Positions 11,047 through 19,742 of a stretch of 64,000 nt of DNA are shown piece by piece. A program made the translations under genes and the position numbers. Below the pieces are notes generated by a model. The model was given only the letters and a program-made list of their open reading frames with translations. It searched no databases and had not been told where the DNA came from. The stretch covers positions 1 to 64,000 of the forward strand of contig OZ037860.1 in the NCBI GenBank assembly GCA_964035575.1, given 5' to 3'. The first letter of the stretch is position 1, and each line of letters opens with the position of its first letter. Source of the stretch: Rhynchopus sp. YZ270_cl-10 (Eukaryota > Euglenozoa > Diplonemea > Diplonemida > Diplonemidae).

Positions 11047-11105
11047 ATGCGTCCAATGAAAATCACGTCGTGTAGAAGAGTTCAAGAATGTAGGTTTTAT
11101 TATTT
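11047..11105 (+). repeat. 59-bp direct repeat, right copy (VIPER-like element tail)
   Basis: Second copy of the 59-bp repeat. Its last base abuts the 401-bp satellite (ACAGTTTTGCACACC), which marks the right edge of the element. Confidence 0.85.
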
Positions 11106-12556
11106 ACAGTTTTGCACACCCTGAAAATCGATTTTTTCGGCTCCGCCGGTGAAATATCGACATAATTTAGGTATGTTATGTGCATAATATACCCATTAGA
11201 GCCCATTCAAGTCACATTCCGACCATTTTTCGTGAAAAAATGCAACTTTTTGTCACCGTGACCCCCAAAAATGACGATTTTTTGGTCGATTTTTTCGGCC
11301 AAAAATTTCGTACCACAGGGCCATACCATATACTGGGATTATCAACTTTTTGAAAATACGGCCTGGTATTCGGGTGTATATGTCCCATGGGGCCCATAGT
11401 AACCTTACTGGGTCATGCCCAAAGCCAATCTTAATAGTAAAATTCGATTTTCTGTGAAAAATATTTTGACCAAAAAATCGTCATTTTTCCGATTTTCGTC
11501 ATTTTTACAGTTTTGCACACCCTGAAAATCGATTTTTTCGGCTCCGCCGGTGAAATATCGACATAATTTAGGTATGTTATGTGCATAATATACCCATTAG
11601 AGCCCATTCAAGTCACATTCCGACCATTATTCGTGAAAAAATGCAACTTTTTGTCACCGTGACCCCCAAAAATGACGATTTTTTGGTCGATTTTTTCGGC
11701 CAAAAATTTCGTACCACAGGGCCATACCATATACTGGGATTATCAACTTTTTGAAAATACGGCCTGGTATTCGGGTGTATATGTCCCATGGGGCCCATAG
11801 TAACCTTACTGGGTCATGCCCAAAGCCAATCTTAATAGTAAAATTCGATTTTCTATGAAAAATATTTTCACCAAAAAATCGTCATTTTTCCGATTTTCGT
11901 CATTTTTACAGTTTTGCACACCCTGAAAATCGATTTTTTCGGCTCCGCCGGTGAAATATCGACATAATTTAGGTATGTTATGTGCATAATATACCCATTA
12001 GAGCCCATTCAAGTCACATTCCGACCATTTTTCGTGAAAAAATGCAACTTTTTGTCACCGTGACCCCCAAAAATGACGATTTTTTGGTCGATTTTTTCGG
12101 CCAAAAATTTCGTACCACAGGGCCATACCATATACTGGGATTATCAACTTTTTGAAAATACGGCCTGGTATTCGGGTGTATATGTCCCATGGGGCCCATA
12201 GTAACCTTACTGGGTCATGCCGAAAGCCAATCTTAATAGTAAAATTCGATTTTCTGTGAAAAATATTTTCACCAAAAAATCGTCATTTTTCCGATTTTCG
12301 TCATTTTTACAGTTTTGCACACCCTGAAAATCGATTTTTTCGGCTCCGCCGGTGAAATATCGACATAATTTAGGTATGTTATGTGCATAATATACCCATT
12401 AGAGCCCATTCAAGTCACATTCCGACCATTTTTCGTGAAAAAATGCAACTTTTTGTCACCGTGACCCCCAAAAATGACGATTTTTTGGTCGATTTTTTCG
12501 GCCAAAAATTTCGTACCACAGGGCCATACCATATACTGGGATTATCAACTTTTTGT
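11106..12556 (-). repeat. 401-bp satellite array A, about 3.6 copies, inverted
   Basis: Units begin at 11106, 11507, 11908 and 12309 (exact 401-bp period) and differ by only a few bases, for example CCATTATTCG against CCATTTTTCG. Orientation is opposite to arrays B, C and D. Each unit contains a 61-residue reading frame on the reverse strand that is just part of the repeat; nothing suggests it is a protein gene. The array stops mid-unit at about 12556. Confidence 0.95.
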
Positions 12557-12762
12557 GTGTTTGTTTTCTTGTTGTAGTCTTTTTTGGTGAAGGGGCTTGG
12601 CCGACGACACTGAGAACCTCTTTGGTTCATAGCTGTTAACGACGTCTGGTCCTACCTAGCTGTACACTCTAATTCTAAAAATAAAATAAAATAAAACCAA
12701 TAGGCAAAGGGGGAGGGGGGAGGCTAAAAGCCAAACAAAAGTAAAGAATGAAAAAGAAAAAC
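12557..12762. other. unassigned spacer, possibly a 3' untranslated region
   Basis: Unique sequence between the satellite and the gene fragment on the reverse strand. It includes an A/T-rich stretch (AAAATAAAATAAAATAAAA). No RNA or coding signal was recognised. Confidence 0.4.
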
Positions 12763-12957
12763 TCAAGTGCTCTGGGACGGCCGCGAGTTCCTGCTCCGCT
12801 TTAGGCCCCGCAGACGGTTGTAGAGGGTGTAAGCCTCTTCCACCTCGTCGGAGCTCATCGACGGCTTCTTCGCTTCTTTCCACAGGTAGAGGCAGGTGAG
12901 GGCGTCATCCACTGCCAATCCCCTCCCGCTGCCAGCGACTGGTGCTGAAGCGTGTTC
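12763..12957 (-). pseudogene. possible C-terminal fragment of a host protein, exonuclease-like
   Basis: The reverse strand encodes about 65 residues ending in a stop at 12763-12765, containing GLAVDDALTCLYLWKEAKK and a basic tail. The DDALTCLYLW stretch resembles the last acidic motif of DEDD-type 3'-5' exonucleases, but one short motif is weak evidence. Upstream the frame closes and dispersed repeat begins, so this is either a 3' exon or a broken gene. It is the only candidate host protein sequence in the window. Confidence 0.25.
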
Positions 12958-12959
12958 GG

Positions 12960-13300
12960 GTAGAACGTGTCCTCATAATGCATTCAGGAGAGCTCAAAAA
13001 ACCCATTTTCCCAACGTTTTCGCCTTTTTGACCATTTTTGCCATTGTGGAATGGCAGTACAATAGGCAGTTTACTGGGTCATTTTCATCAACTCGATCAG
13101 GGTACTTCTGATGCTCTAATCACATCGTTCAACCTCATAATGGATTCAAGAGCACCCAAATAACCCATTTTCGCAAGGTTTTCGCATTTTTGACCATTTT
13201 GCTATTGTGGAACATCGGTAAGATGATGTCATGCAAAAATGTACAGTTTTGTGCACAATAGAAAAAAATAGTGCGTACCCCAGGTTGGCGATTCCTTTCG
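12960..13300. repeat. dispersed repeat (CATAATGCATTCAGGAGC family), two degenerate copies
   Basis: Two roughly 160-bp copies carry the recurring phrase CTCATAATG-ATTCA-GAGC, CCCATTTTCCCAACG, TTTTTGACCATTTTTG and ACTTCTGATGCTC. The same family recurs at 15750-16340 and, in reverse complement and more diverged, at 18190-19651 and 28687-29375. Confidence 0.8.
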
Positions 13301-13311
13301 TCATTATTGTC

Positions 13312-13384
13312 GGTCGTGTAGCTCAGTCGGTAGAGCATTGGTCTAATAAGCCAACGGTCCCAGGTTCGAGCCCTGTCACGACCA
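13312..13384 (+). tRNA. tRNA-Ile(AAT)
   Basis: Full cloverleaf: acceptor GGTCGTG with CACGACC, anticodon loop CTAATAA, T-loop TTCGAGC, A discriminator. A34 is presumably deaminated to inosine. Confidence 0.96.
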
Positions 13385-13463
13385 ATACTTTTTCTACTAC
13401 TTTGACTTTGACCTGTTCAAAAAATGTTGGCCGTGTAAAAAATATGCATACCCTAAAACAAGG

Positions 13464-13469
13464 CCTCTT

Positions 13470-13518
<49 letters not shown>

Positions 13519-13535
13519 AATCCCAGGTGGAGGCA
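13464..13535 (+). tRNA. tRNA-Phe(GAA)
   Basis: Anticodon stem TCAGA/TCTGA closes loop CTGAAGA; T-arm CCTGG-TTCAATC-CCAGG. The acceptor GCCTCTT/TGGAGGC has a mismatch at the seventh pair, so folding should be checked. Confidence 0.93.
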
Positions 13536-14157
13536 CTTCTCTTTTTTCCCCTCAACTCTAATAACAATTTTCAATGTGCGCTGTGCTACTACATTGGAAA
13601 AGTGCGCTGTGCTACTACATCCCAATTTTTTGGACGAAAATTTTTTGGTATGTTGGGTGCACAGCGCAGACCCCGATATGGGCGCACAGAACACCCCCCC
13701 ATTGTGGGCGCACAGAACAGGCCCTCCGTTGTGGGCGCACAGCTCACTGTGTGCTGTGCAAAGTTTCAGCATATGGCTTCTGGCAACAAAAACTTAAAAA
13801 AAATTTTGGCCGAAAATTATTTTTTGGCCTGCAATCAGGTTGAGCTGAGACGCTATGTAACCTGTCAGTCTGTTTCATGTTCCCACTGATCAAAGTTCGT
13901 TCGAGATGGAAAGGACTGAAAAGGAAGCACATGCGGAAATGTTAAGGAATTCCCACCCATTTCCACATGTGCTTCCGGCAACAAAAACTGATCGCTCCGG
14001 GATTTGATTTTGGTACCATTTTTCACCAAATCCAAAAAAATAGGCAGAGTAGCACAGCCGCAAACGTTAGCATTATGACACGTGTTTGCGGATGTGCGCT
14101 CACCCCAAAAAAAATGGACAACACAAGGCCAAAAAACAAACACACAAAAAGAAGTGT
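13536..14157. other. intergenic, no gene seen
   Basis: Contains a short tandem duplication of GTGCGCTGTGCTACTACAT (13575-13620) and three spaced copies of GGGCGCACAG (about 13680-13740). No promoter, RNA or coding signal was recognised. Confidence 0.6.
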
Positions 14158-14230
14158 ACACCTATCCGGGTTTGAACCGGAGACCTCCTCGGTGTTAACG
14201 AGGCGTCATAACCAACTAGACCATAGGTGC
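14158..14230 (-). tRNA. tRNA-Val(AAC)
   Basis: Reverse strand. Acceptor GCACCTA/TAGGTGT, anticodon stem CCTCG/CGAGG with loop TTAACAC, T-arm CCGG-TTCAAAC-CCGG. Confidence 0.96.
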
Positions 14231-14353
14231 TGACATTTATATGGTTCATAGAAACGAGATGGTGTGTGCATTCACCACCCAGAACCCAAAACTGTGTCAA
14301 AATAAAAAAAAAATTTTGGACAGAAGAAAATGGGAATATGGGTACAAAACGAA

Positions 14354-14425
14354 GGCTTAGTGGTCTAGTGGCATGATTCTCGCTTTGGGTGCGAGAGGTC
14401 CAGGGTTCGATTCCCTGCTGAGCCC
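14354..14425 (+). tRNA. tRNA-Pro(TGG)
   Basis: Acceptor GGCTTAG/CTGAGCC, anticodon loop TTTGGGT, T-arm CAGGG-TTCGATT-CCCTG, followed by a T-run. Almost identical to tRNA-Pro(CGG) at 62612 apart from the anticodon, so the two arose by duplication. Confidence 0.96.
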
Positions 14426-14534
14426 CTCTTTTTTTCGAGATTTTGTGTCACAAAAAAATGTGGACAGAAAAAACAAATTGTGAAAAAACTGATTCCTTGA
14501 AAAATTGATTCTGGACAACAGAAGGAAAAAAGTG

Positions 14535-14616
14535 TGACAGGAGTGGGGTTTGAACCCACGCCTCCGAAGAGAAAGGAACTTGAGTCCTCCGCCTTAGACC
14601 TCTCGGCCATCCTGCC
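14535..14616 (-). tRNA. tRNA-Leu(CAA)
   Basis: Reverse strand. Type II tRNA with a long variable arm (CTTCGG). Acceptor GGCAGGA/TCCTGTC, anticodon loop CTCAAGT, T-arm GTGGG-TTCAAAC-CCCAC. Confidence 0.95.
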
Positions 14617-14719
14617 TTGCCAACAGATTTATATTAGAAATGAAATGAGAACGATGAGAAAGGACAACCAAAACGGAGAAAAAGAGAGAAACAGAAGAAA
14701 ACACAACACATAAAAAGAG

Positions 14720-14791
14720 TTCCCCGGCCGGGAATTGAACCCGGGTCTTCCGCGTGACAGGCGGAAATACTGACCTCTATACTACCGAGGA
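14720..14791 (-). tRNA. tRNA-Asp(GTC)
   Basis: Reverse strand. Acceptor TCCTCGG/CCGGGGA, anticodon stem TCCGC/GCGGA with loop CTGTCAC, T-arm CCGGG-TTCAATT-CCCGG. Confidence 0.96.
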
Positions 14792-14879
14792 TACAATGAA
14801 GCCTGTTTTTAAAAAGAATGCGTCCAGAGAAAGTCTTCAATCACACCGAATCTGAAAAATAAAAAACAAAGAAAAGGAT

Positions 14880-14952
14880 TACCCCATGTGGGACTCGAAC
14901 CCACAACCTTTGGATTAGAAGTCCAACGCGCTATCCATTGCGCCAATGGGGC
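14880..14952 (-). tRNA. tRNA-Arg(TCT)
   Basis: Reverse strand. Anticodon stem TTGGA/TCCAA with loop CTTCTAA, T-arm GTGGG-TTCGAGT-CCCAC; the acceptor begins with a G-U pair. Confidence 0.95.
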
Positions 14953-15044
14953 TTGTTTCATATTCTTTTCTCGCTTTAAGGAAGTGTCCCATCACAGTCA
15001 ACACCACCTGTAAAAAATTGTGAAGGAAATTCAAAAATGAAAAG

Positions 15045-15117
15045 TACAACTAGCTGGGATTGAACCAGCGATCTTCCGCGTGTAAGGCGGACGTCCTAAC
15101 CACTAGACGATAGCTGC
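15045..15117 (-). tRNA. tRNA-Val(TAC)
   Basis: Reverse strand. Acceptor GCAGCTA/TAGTTGT, anticodon stem TCCGC/GCGGA with loop CTTACAC. The body resembles tRNA-Val(CAC) at 62285. Confidence 0.96.
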
Positions 15118-15218
15118 CCAAACTTAGTGAGATGTTGGCAAGGGTCTGACCAACTTTTTTTTGGTGTGCAAAAAATTTTTTTCAGGTCAAAAAAATGGGT
15201 TCATCGAAAAAGGTTATC

Positions 15219-15291
15219 TAGCAGAGATAGGTTTCGATCCTATGACCTGTGGGTTATGAGCCCACCGCGCTGACCACTGCGCCACTCTGCT
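15219..15291 (-). tRNA. initiator tRNA-Met(CAT)
   Basis: Reverse strand. Anticodon loop CTCATAA. Initiator features: acceptor begins AGCAGAG with an A1-U72 pair, and the T-loop is ATCGAAA instead of TTCGANN, as in other eukaryotic initiators. Confidence 0.95.
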
Positions 15292-15341
15292 TCTAATTAC
15301 TTCCAACAATGTTTTCTACATGCCCGGCTTAAAAAAGGCTA

Positions 15342-15412
15342 TGCGACCGCCGGGAATCGAACCCGGGTCGAACCCTTGGGAGGGGTCCATCATGCCACTA
15401 GACCACGGTCGC
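15342..15412 (-). tRNA. tRNA-Gly(CCC)
   Basis: Reverse strand. Acceptor GCGACCG/CGGTCGC, anticodon loop CTCCCAA, T-arm CCGGG-TTCGATT-CCCGG. Confidence 0.95.
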
Positions 15413-15438
15413 CTTATCAAGGGATAAAAGGGCTCGAC

Positions 15439-15511
15439 GCTCTCGTGGCCTAGTGGTTAAGGCACAGGTCTTATGAGCCTGGGATCGCGGGTTCAAACCC
15501 CGCCGGGAGCA
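15439..15511 (+). tRNA. tRNA-Ile(TAT)
   Basis: Acceptor GCTCTCG with CGGGAGC, anticodon stem CAGGT/GCCTG with loop CTTATGA, T-arm GCGGG-TTCAAAC-CCCGC, T-run after the gene. Confidence 0.95.
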
Positions 15512-15593
15512 AAGCCTTTTTTTTGTTCTGTGAAACACTGTTCATTCCTCCTGTTCTTTCGATGACTCCTCCAGAAGTTGCAAAGGAACAGTA

Positions 15594-15675
15594 GCGGACG
15601 TATCCAAGTGGTTACGGAGGTGCACTCGAAATGCATTGGGCTCTGCCCGCGCAGGTTCAAATCCTGCCGTCCGCG
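15594..15675 (+). tRNA. tRNA-Ser(CGA)
   Basis: Type II tRNA. Acceptor GCGGACG/CGTCCGC, anticodon loop CTCGAAA, long variable arm GGGCTCTGCCC, T-arm GCAGG-TTCAAAT-CCTGC, G discriminator as in serine tRNAs. Confidence 0.95.
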
Positions 15676-16381
15676 TTATTGCCTTTTTGCTGTGCAGGGG
15701 GAAGTCCTGTACATTCCACACATCCCAAATAAATTTTCACTGGGAGTAAGTGATTAGGGCATGATGTGTGATGCTCCAATTTGCGGTTACGACTTCATAA
15801 TGGATTCAGGAGCATCCAAACATCCCATTTTCCCGTTAGTTTCCCATTTTTGACGATCTGGCTATTGCAGAATAGCGGTGAATATGACATTTTGCTGGGT
15901 CATTTTAGCCACCTCGATTAGGACACTTCTGATGCTCTAATTTGCGTTTACAACATCATAATGCATTCAGGAGCAGCCGAATAACCCATTATCCCAACGT
16001 TTTCGCGTTTTTGACCATTTTTGCTGTTACGAAATATCCGGTGAAAAATGGGAAAATTCCATGTTTCACTGAGGATATGTGTGATACTCCAATTTGTGGT
16101 TACAACATCACAATGCATTCAGGAGCGCCCAAATAACCCATTTTCCCAACGTTTTTGCGTTTTTGGCCATTTTTGCTATTGCAGAATAGAGGCAAAAAAG
16201 ACAGTTTACTGGGTCATTTTCGCCAAATCGATCAGGGCACTTCTGATGCTCCAATCAAATCGTCCAACCTCATAATGCATTCAGGAGCACCCAAATAACA
16301 CATATTCCCAACGTTTTCGCGTTTTTGATCCTGTGTGAGCAATCCAGAACAACTTTGTGCTTCAGTAAAAAATAGTAAAAA
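15676..16381. repeat. dispersed repeat (CATAATGCATTCAGGAGC family), four copies
   Basis: After a short unique stretch to about 15750, the segment is four diverged copies of the same ~160-bp repeat seen at 12960-13300, each with TGATGCTC or GATACTCCAATTTG, then CATAATG-ATTCAGGAGC and CCAACGTTTT. No gene seen. Confidence 0.75.
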
Positions 16382-16500
16382 GGATTCAAGCACCCGGACT
16401 TCCCAGCTGGTCACCCACGCCAGTACTATCCAGGCCTGCTGGTGCTTAACTTCTCAAATCAGGCGGGATGAGGTGTATTCACCAGAGTATGGCCGAATCC
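16382..16500 (-). rRNA. 5S ribosomal RNA
   Basis: Reverse strand, 119 nt. Ends pair (GGATTC with GAATCC). Conserved 5S landmarks are present: CGGCCATACT near the 5' end, GAGAAGTTAAGCACC, GGATAGTACTGGCGTGGGTG and ACCAGCTGGGAAGTCCGGGTG, followed by a short T-run. The internal control region for TFIIIA and Pol III lies within these blocks. Essentially identical to the copies at 17707, 60377 and 61132. Confidence 0.97.
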
Positions 16501-16584
16501 AATACTGAGTCATGGTGGACAACATGTGAACAGGTTGTTTGTGACCTAACAACGGACTAGAAATAGAACAGTGAACAAAAAACA

Positions 16585-16657
16585 AGGCACTAGAGGGGAT
16601 CGAACCCTCGACCTCTCGCTTACTGGGCGAGCGCTCTAACCACTGAGCTATAGCGCC
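16585..16657 (-). tRNA. tRNA-Thr(AGT) with C33
   Basis: Reverse strand. Acceptor GGCGCTA/TAGTGCC, anticodon stem CTCGC/GCGAG, T-arm GAGGG-TTCGATC-CCCTC. The seven-base loop is CCAGTAA, so position 33 is C, where U is nearly universal. Confidence 0.95.
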
Positions 16658-16778
16658 ATGCTTTCTCTCCATCTTCTTTTCTTTGAAGGGGGTCTTTTGA
16701 AATGTACAGAGCACGCATCAAAAATTTCCTTCATACCTCCGCGATGGTGAAAAAATTTTTAACGAAGGAGCCTAGTAA

Positions 16779-16860
16779 GGCGAGGTGGCCGAGTGGTCTA
16801 AGGCGCTACGTTCAGGTCGTAGTCTCTTCGGGGGCGTGAGTTCAAACCTCACCCTCGTCA
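16779..16860 (+). tRNA. tRNA-Leu(CAG)
   Basis: Type II tRNA. Acceptor GGCGAGG/CCTCGTC, anticodon stem CTACG/CGTAG with loop TTCAGGT, variable arm CTCTTCGGGGG, T-loop TTCAAAC. Confidence 0.95.
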
Positions 16861-16938
16861 CTTTTTCTTCGTTGTGTGATCACTTAAAAGCCTATTTCGG
16901 CCCAAAGCTTGTTGTTTTAAAGAAGCATCATAATTGTG

Positions 16939-17010
16939 GGGCTCTTAGCTCAGTGGAAGAGCGCCCGTTCCGCATACGGGAGGCCGAGAGTTCGAACCTC
17001 TCAGGGTCCA
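16939..17010 (+). tRNA. tRNA-Ala(CGC) with C33
   Basis: Acceptor GGGCTCT/AGGGTCC contains the G3-U70 pair that identifies alanine tRNAs. Anticodon stem CCCGT/ACGGG encloses TCCGCAT, giving C at position 33. T-arm GAGAG-TTCGAAC-CTCTC. Confidence 0.94.
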
Positions 17011-17087
17011 CAGTTTTTTTTTCCCCTGTTTTGTTTCTCCTGTGTAAATTGGTTCTCAGAGCTTTCACACCTTGCTCCCTAAAATGT

Positions 17088-17159
17088 GGCTGTTTAGCTC
17101 AGTGGTAGAGCACATCATCCGTAATGATGGGGTCGTGGGTTCAATCCCCACAGCGGCCT
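17088..17159 (+). tRNA. tRNA-Thr(CGT) with C33
   Basis: Acceptor GGCTGTT/AGCGGCC, anticodon stem CATCA/TGATG enclosing TCCGTAA (C33), T-arm GTGGG-TTCAATC-CCCAC, T-run after the gene. Confidence 0.94.
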
Positions 17160-17256
17160 AGGTTTTTTTCAGAGCTCCCCAAGAATTTCCAACCTAACTT
17201 GGGGTTTGTGGGTTTGCGGTCACTGGTGCACACATGGCCTGTGGACGGGCAGGGAC

Positions 17257-17596
17257 AAAAAAAATTGGGTGCTTGCGTTGTGTGCTGGATCGGGACCACC
17301 AGTAAACTGGCAATCCCACATCCAGTTCTAATATTTGAAGTGTGAAATAGAACGCAATCGGAAGATTAGTTTACACGAATGTAAGAATAATATCGTCATG
17401 GTAATATTCTGTACAGATTGTACGGGATTTACTATCATATGAGAGTAGTCCGTCGCAGGCCACATCGGGCCCGCAACATGACCGGTCTTCACACAAAATT
17501 GTAAAAGAATTTTCCTTGGAAAAAATGTCTTTTTCAAGTTTTTGTTGTTGCTGAACGAGTTGTTTGGTTTCGAAGTAGCACACTAACTTAGCACCC
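17257..17596 (-). ncRNA. ncRNA-X, copy 1: unassigned structured Pol III-type RNA
   Basis: Reverse strand, about 330 nt plus T-run. It starts GGGTGCTAAG and ends GCAAGCACCC before eight Ts, so the ends pair (GGGTGCT/AGCACCC). A homologue, clearly diverged, occurs at 51994 and 58151. Several stems keep pairing although bases differ between copies: GCGGGCC/GGCCTGC here against TTGGGCC/GGCCCAA there; GTACA-ATC-TGTAC here against GTACG-TT-CGTAC there. A 3' hairpin (CTGGAT with ATCCAG) is conserved. The upstream 36-nt element at 17620-17655 ends exactly 23 nt before the start, as for U6 and SRP RNA. I could not assign it: no telomere template, SRP or U3 boxes were seen; RNase MRP/P RNA is one possibility. 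Confidence 0.8.
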
Positions 17597-17619
17597 AAAC
17601 ATGCAGCAAACATCGGAAT

Positions 17620-17655
17620 ACAAGACAGGGTCGTCTTGTTGGAGGTGGGTCAGGG
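17620..17655 (-). promoter_or_regulatory. 36-nt upstream element (USE) of ncRNA-X copy 1
   Basis: Reverse strand. Begins CCCTGACCCACCTCC and ends with the hairpin-forming ACAAGACGACCCTGTCTTGT. Twenty-three bases separate it from the RNA start. Same element as before U6 and SRP RNA. Confidence 0.85.
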
Positions 17656-17706
17656 TCTGGACATCCTCAAATGTGCACACCTAATACAACAGAAGAAAAG
17701 GAAAAA

Positions 17707-17825
17707 GGATTCAAGCACCCGGACTTCCCAGCTGGTCACCCACGCCAGTACTATCCAGGCCTGCTGGTGCTTAACTTCTCAAATCAGGCGGGATGAGGTG
17801 TATTCACCAGAGTATGGCCGAATCC
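17707..17825 (-). rRNA. 5S ribosomal RNA
   Basis: Reverse strand, 119 nt, same sequence blocks as the copy at 16382 (GGATTCGGCCATACTC at the 5' end, GCTTGAATCC then TTTTT at the 3' end). It lies just upstream of the USE and ncRNA-X on the same strand. Confidence 0.97.
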
Positions 17826-17883
17826 AATAATAGGTCTGGATAGAAAAGCTGGGAAGACTTATTACCAGTCCGTTTTTACCTGA

Positions 17884-17940
17884 GAAGTTAGACACCTCCA
17901 AGCCTGGATAGTACTGGCGCGGGTGACCAACTGGATAAAT
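17884..17940 (+). pseudogene. 5S rRNA relic
   Basis: A diverged fragment of the 5S middle region: GAGAAGTTAGACACCTCC, then GGATAGTACTGGCGCGGG and GACCAACTGG. Both ends of the gene are missing, so it cannot make 5S rRNA. It lies head-to-head with the intact 5S gene at 17707. Confidence 0.8.
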
Positions 17941-18189
17941 ACACCGAAAAATAGATCTAAATTGTCAGACCGGTTCTTAGCTGTGCGCATCCATAAAAAA
18001 CTAAAAAAATACTTGCGTCAGAAAATCCTAGTGTGTTGTACCGTGGTCCGATATTCTTTCGGTCCCGGGTTCAACACCTGAGACAGATAATATATTTTGA
18101 CTTTTTCAGATTTTTCTCATTTTTTTGTCTCCTCACTCTTTCTGAGAATCTTCAAAATTGTCAAAAGTGAGAAATTTTTGGGAAAATGG
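17941..18189. other. spacer, no gene seen
   Basis: A B-box-like stretch (CCCGGGTTCAACACCTGAG, near 18063) suggests a decayed tRNA, but no cloverleaf can be drawn. Confidence 0.4.
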
Positions 18190-19651
18190 CATATTTAGGG
18201 GCTCCTGAATCCATTATGAGGTCAGATGAATCAATCTGAGCATCACACATATCCTAATAGACAAAATGTCCGTTTATCAAAATACCTGAAAATGCCTCTT
18301 TATCCTATCTAAGGATGTCAGAAACCCTTAAAAGTGCAAAAATCTTGGGAATATAGGGTTTTTGGGCCATTCTGAATCCATTGCGGGGTCGGACGATTTG
18401 ATTGGAGCATCAGAAGTATCCTAATCGGTAAAATGTCGCAAAAATATGGGCAAAATGCCTTTATACCCTATCTAAGCAATTAGAATGTGCTCTAAAACGC
18501 AAAAATCTTGGGAATATGGGGTTTTTGGGCACATCTGAGTTCATTGCGGGGTCGTACGATCAGATCTGAGCATCACATAATGTCTAGAATTTTACAGGTG
18601 CAACAAACACCTGTATTTTGGTGTAACATGCATATAACCATATCTGAATACCTTAAATTTGCACGAAAATGCAAAAATCTTGGGCATATGGGTTTTTTGG
18701 GCACATCTGAGTCAATTGCGGGGTCGCACGATCAGATCCGAGCATCACACAATACCTAGAATTTCAACTATGCAATAAACATGTCTATTTTGGGTAAAAT
18801 GGCTAATAACCACATGTAAGTAGCTTAAAAATGCTCTAAAATGCAATAATCTTGGGAATATGGGGTTTTTGGGCACATTTGAGTTCATTGCGGGGTCGCA
18901 CGATCAGATCCGAGTATCACACAATGTCTAGAATTTCAAAAAAGCAACAATCACATGTATTTTGGTGTAAAATGCATATAACCATATCTGAATGTCTCAA
19001 ATACGCATGAAAATGAAGAAATCTTGGGTATATAGGGTTTTTGGGCACATCTGAGTCAATTGCGGGGTCGTACGGTCAGATCCGAGCATCAGACAATGTC
19101 TAGAATTTTAGCTATGCAACAAACACCTGTATATTGGGTAAAATGGCTAATAATCATATCTAAATGGCTCATATATGCTCGAAAATGCAAAAATCTTGGG
19201 AATGTGGGGTTTTTGGGCATTTTTGAGTCAATTGCGGGGTCGTACGATCAGATTAGAGCATCACACAATGTCTCAAATTTTACAGGTGCAACAAACACCT
19301 GTATTTTGGTGTAACATGCAAACAACCATATCTAAATACCTCAAATTTGCACGAAAATGAAGAAATCTTGGGTATATAGGGTTTTTGGGCCAATCTGAGT
19401 CAATTGCGGGGTCGCACGGTCAATTCCGAGTATCAGGCCCTCTCTACAACTTAGCCGGTGCTCAAACATAGGGGTTACAGGCAAATATACCTGTACACAG
19501 GCATATGACCTCTGTACGAACCTTCTTTTCACTCGAAAATGCAATTTTCTTGGGTATATGGGGTATTTGAGCACATCTGAGTCAGTTGCGGGGTCGTACG
19601 CTCAGATCCGAGCATCACACACTGTCTAACTGAGAAATATTTTGAAAAAAG
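18190..19651 (+). repeat. diverged ~170-bp tandem repeats
   Basis: About nine copies with intervals of roughly 160-183 bp. Each carries ATCTTGGGAATATGGGG, TTTTTGGGCACATCTGAGT, ATTGCGGGGTCGTACG, a TCAGATCCGAGCATCACACA block, and often a CAACAAACACCTGTAT-TTGG block. From 18963 to 19651 it is nearly identical to 28687-29375. The final ATTTTGAAAAAAG is interrupted by LINE-B. Confidence 0.85.
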
Positions 19652-19742
19652 TTTCCCAGGAGGACACAGTGAATCAAAAATTAACCCTGAGCACATCCCA
19701 ACTGCTCCCCCCCTCCCCCCAAATAAGCCACCCCCCTCCACG

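Larger units (their letters stand above)
5747..11105 (+). mobile_element. VIPER/DIRS-like tyrosine-recombinase retroelement
   Basis: Three coding regions lie in the order Gag-like, tyrosine recombinase, RT-RNase H, then a non-coding tail holding two copies of a 59-bp direct repeat (10342-10400 and 11047-11105). From family knowledge, this order matches VIPER elements of trypanosomatids and differs from most DIRS and Ngaro elements, where the recombinase is last. The coding regions look whole with no obvious break and the end repeats appear identical, so the copy is probably young. The left terminal repeat is not seen: the A-tail of LINE-A lies against the first start codon, so the 5' leader seems displaced or lost. 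The right repeat abuts the 401-bp satellite. Confidence 0.8.

Noticed and set aside
17257-17596. ncRNA-X as telomerase RNA or U3
   Set aside because: No CCCTAA-type template and no U3 box A or GAC motifs were found; left unassigned.
18040-18095. tRNA gene near a B-box-like GGGTTCAACACC
   Set aside because: No acceptor, D or anticodon stems can be drawn.
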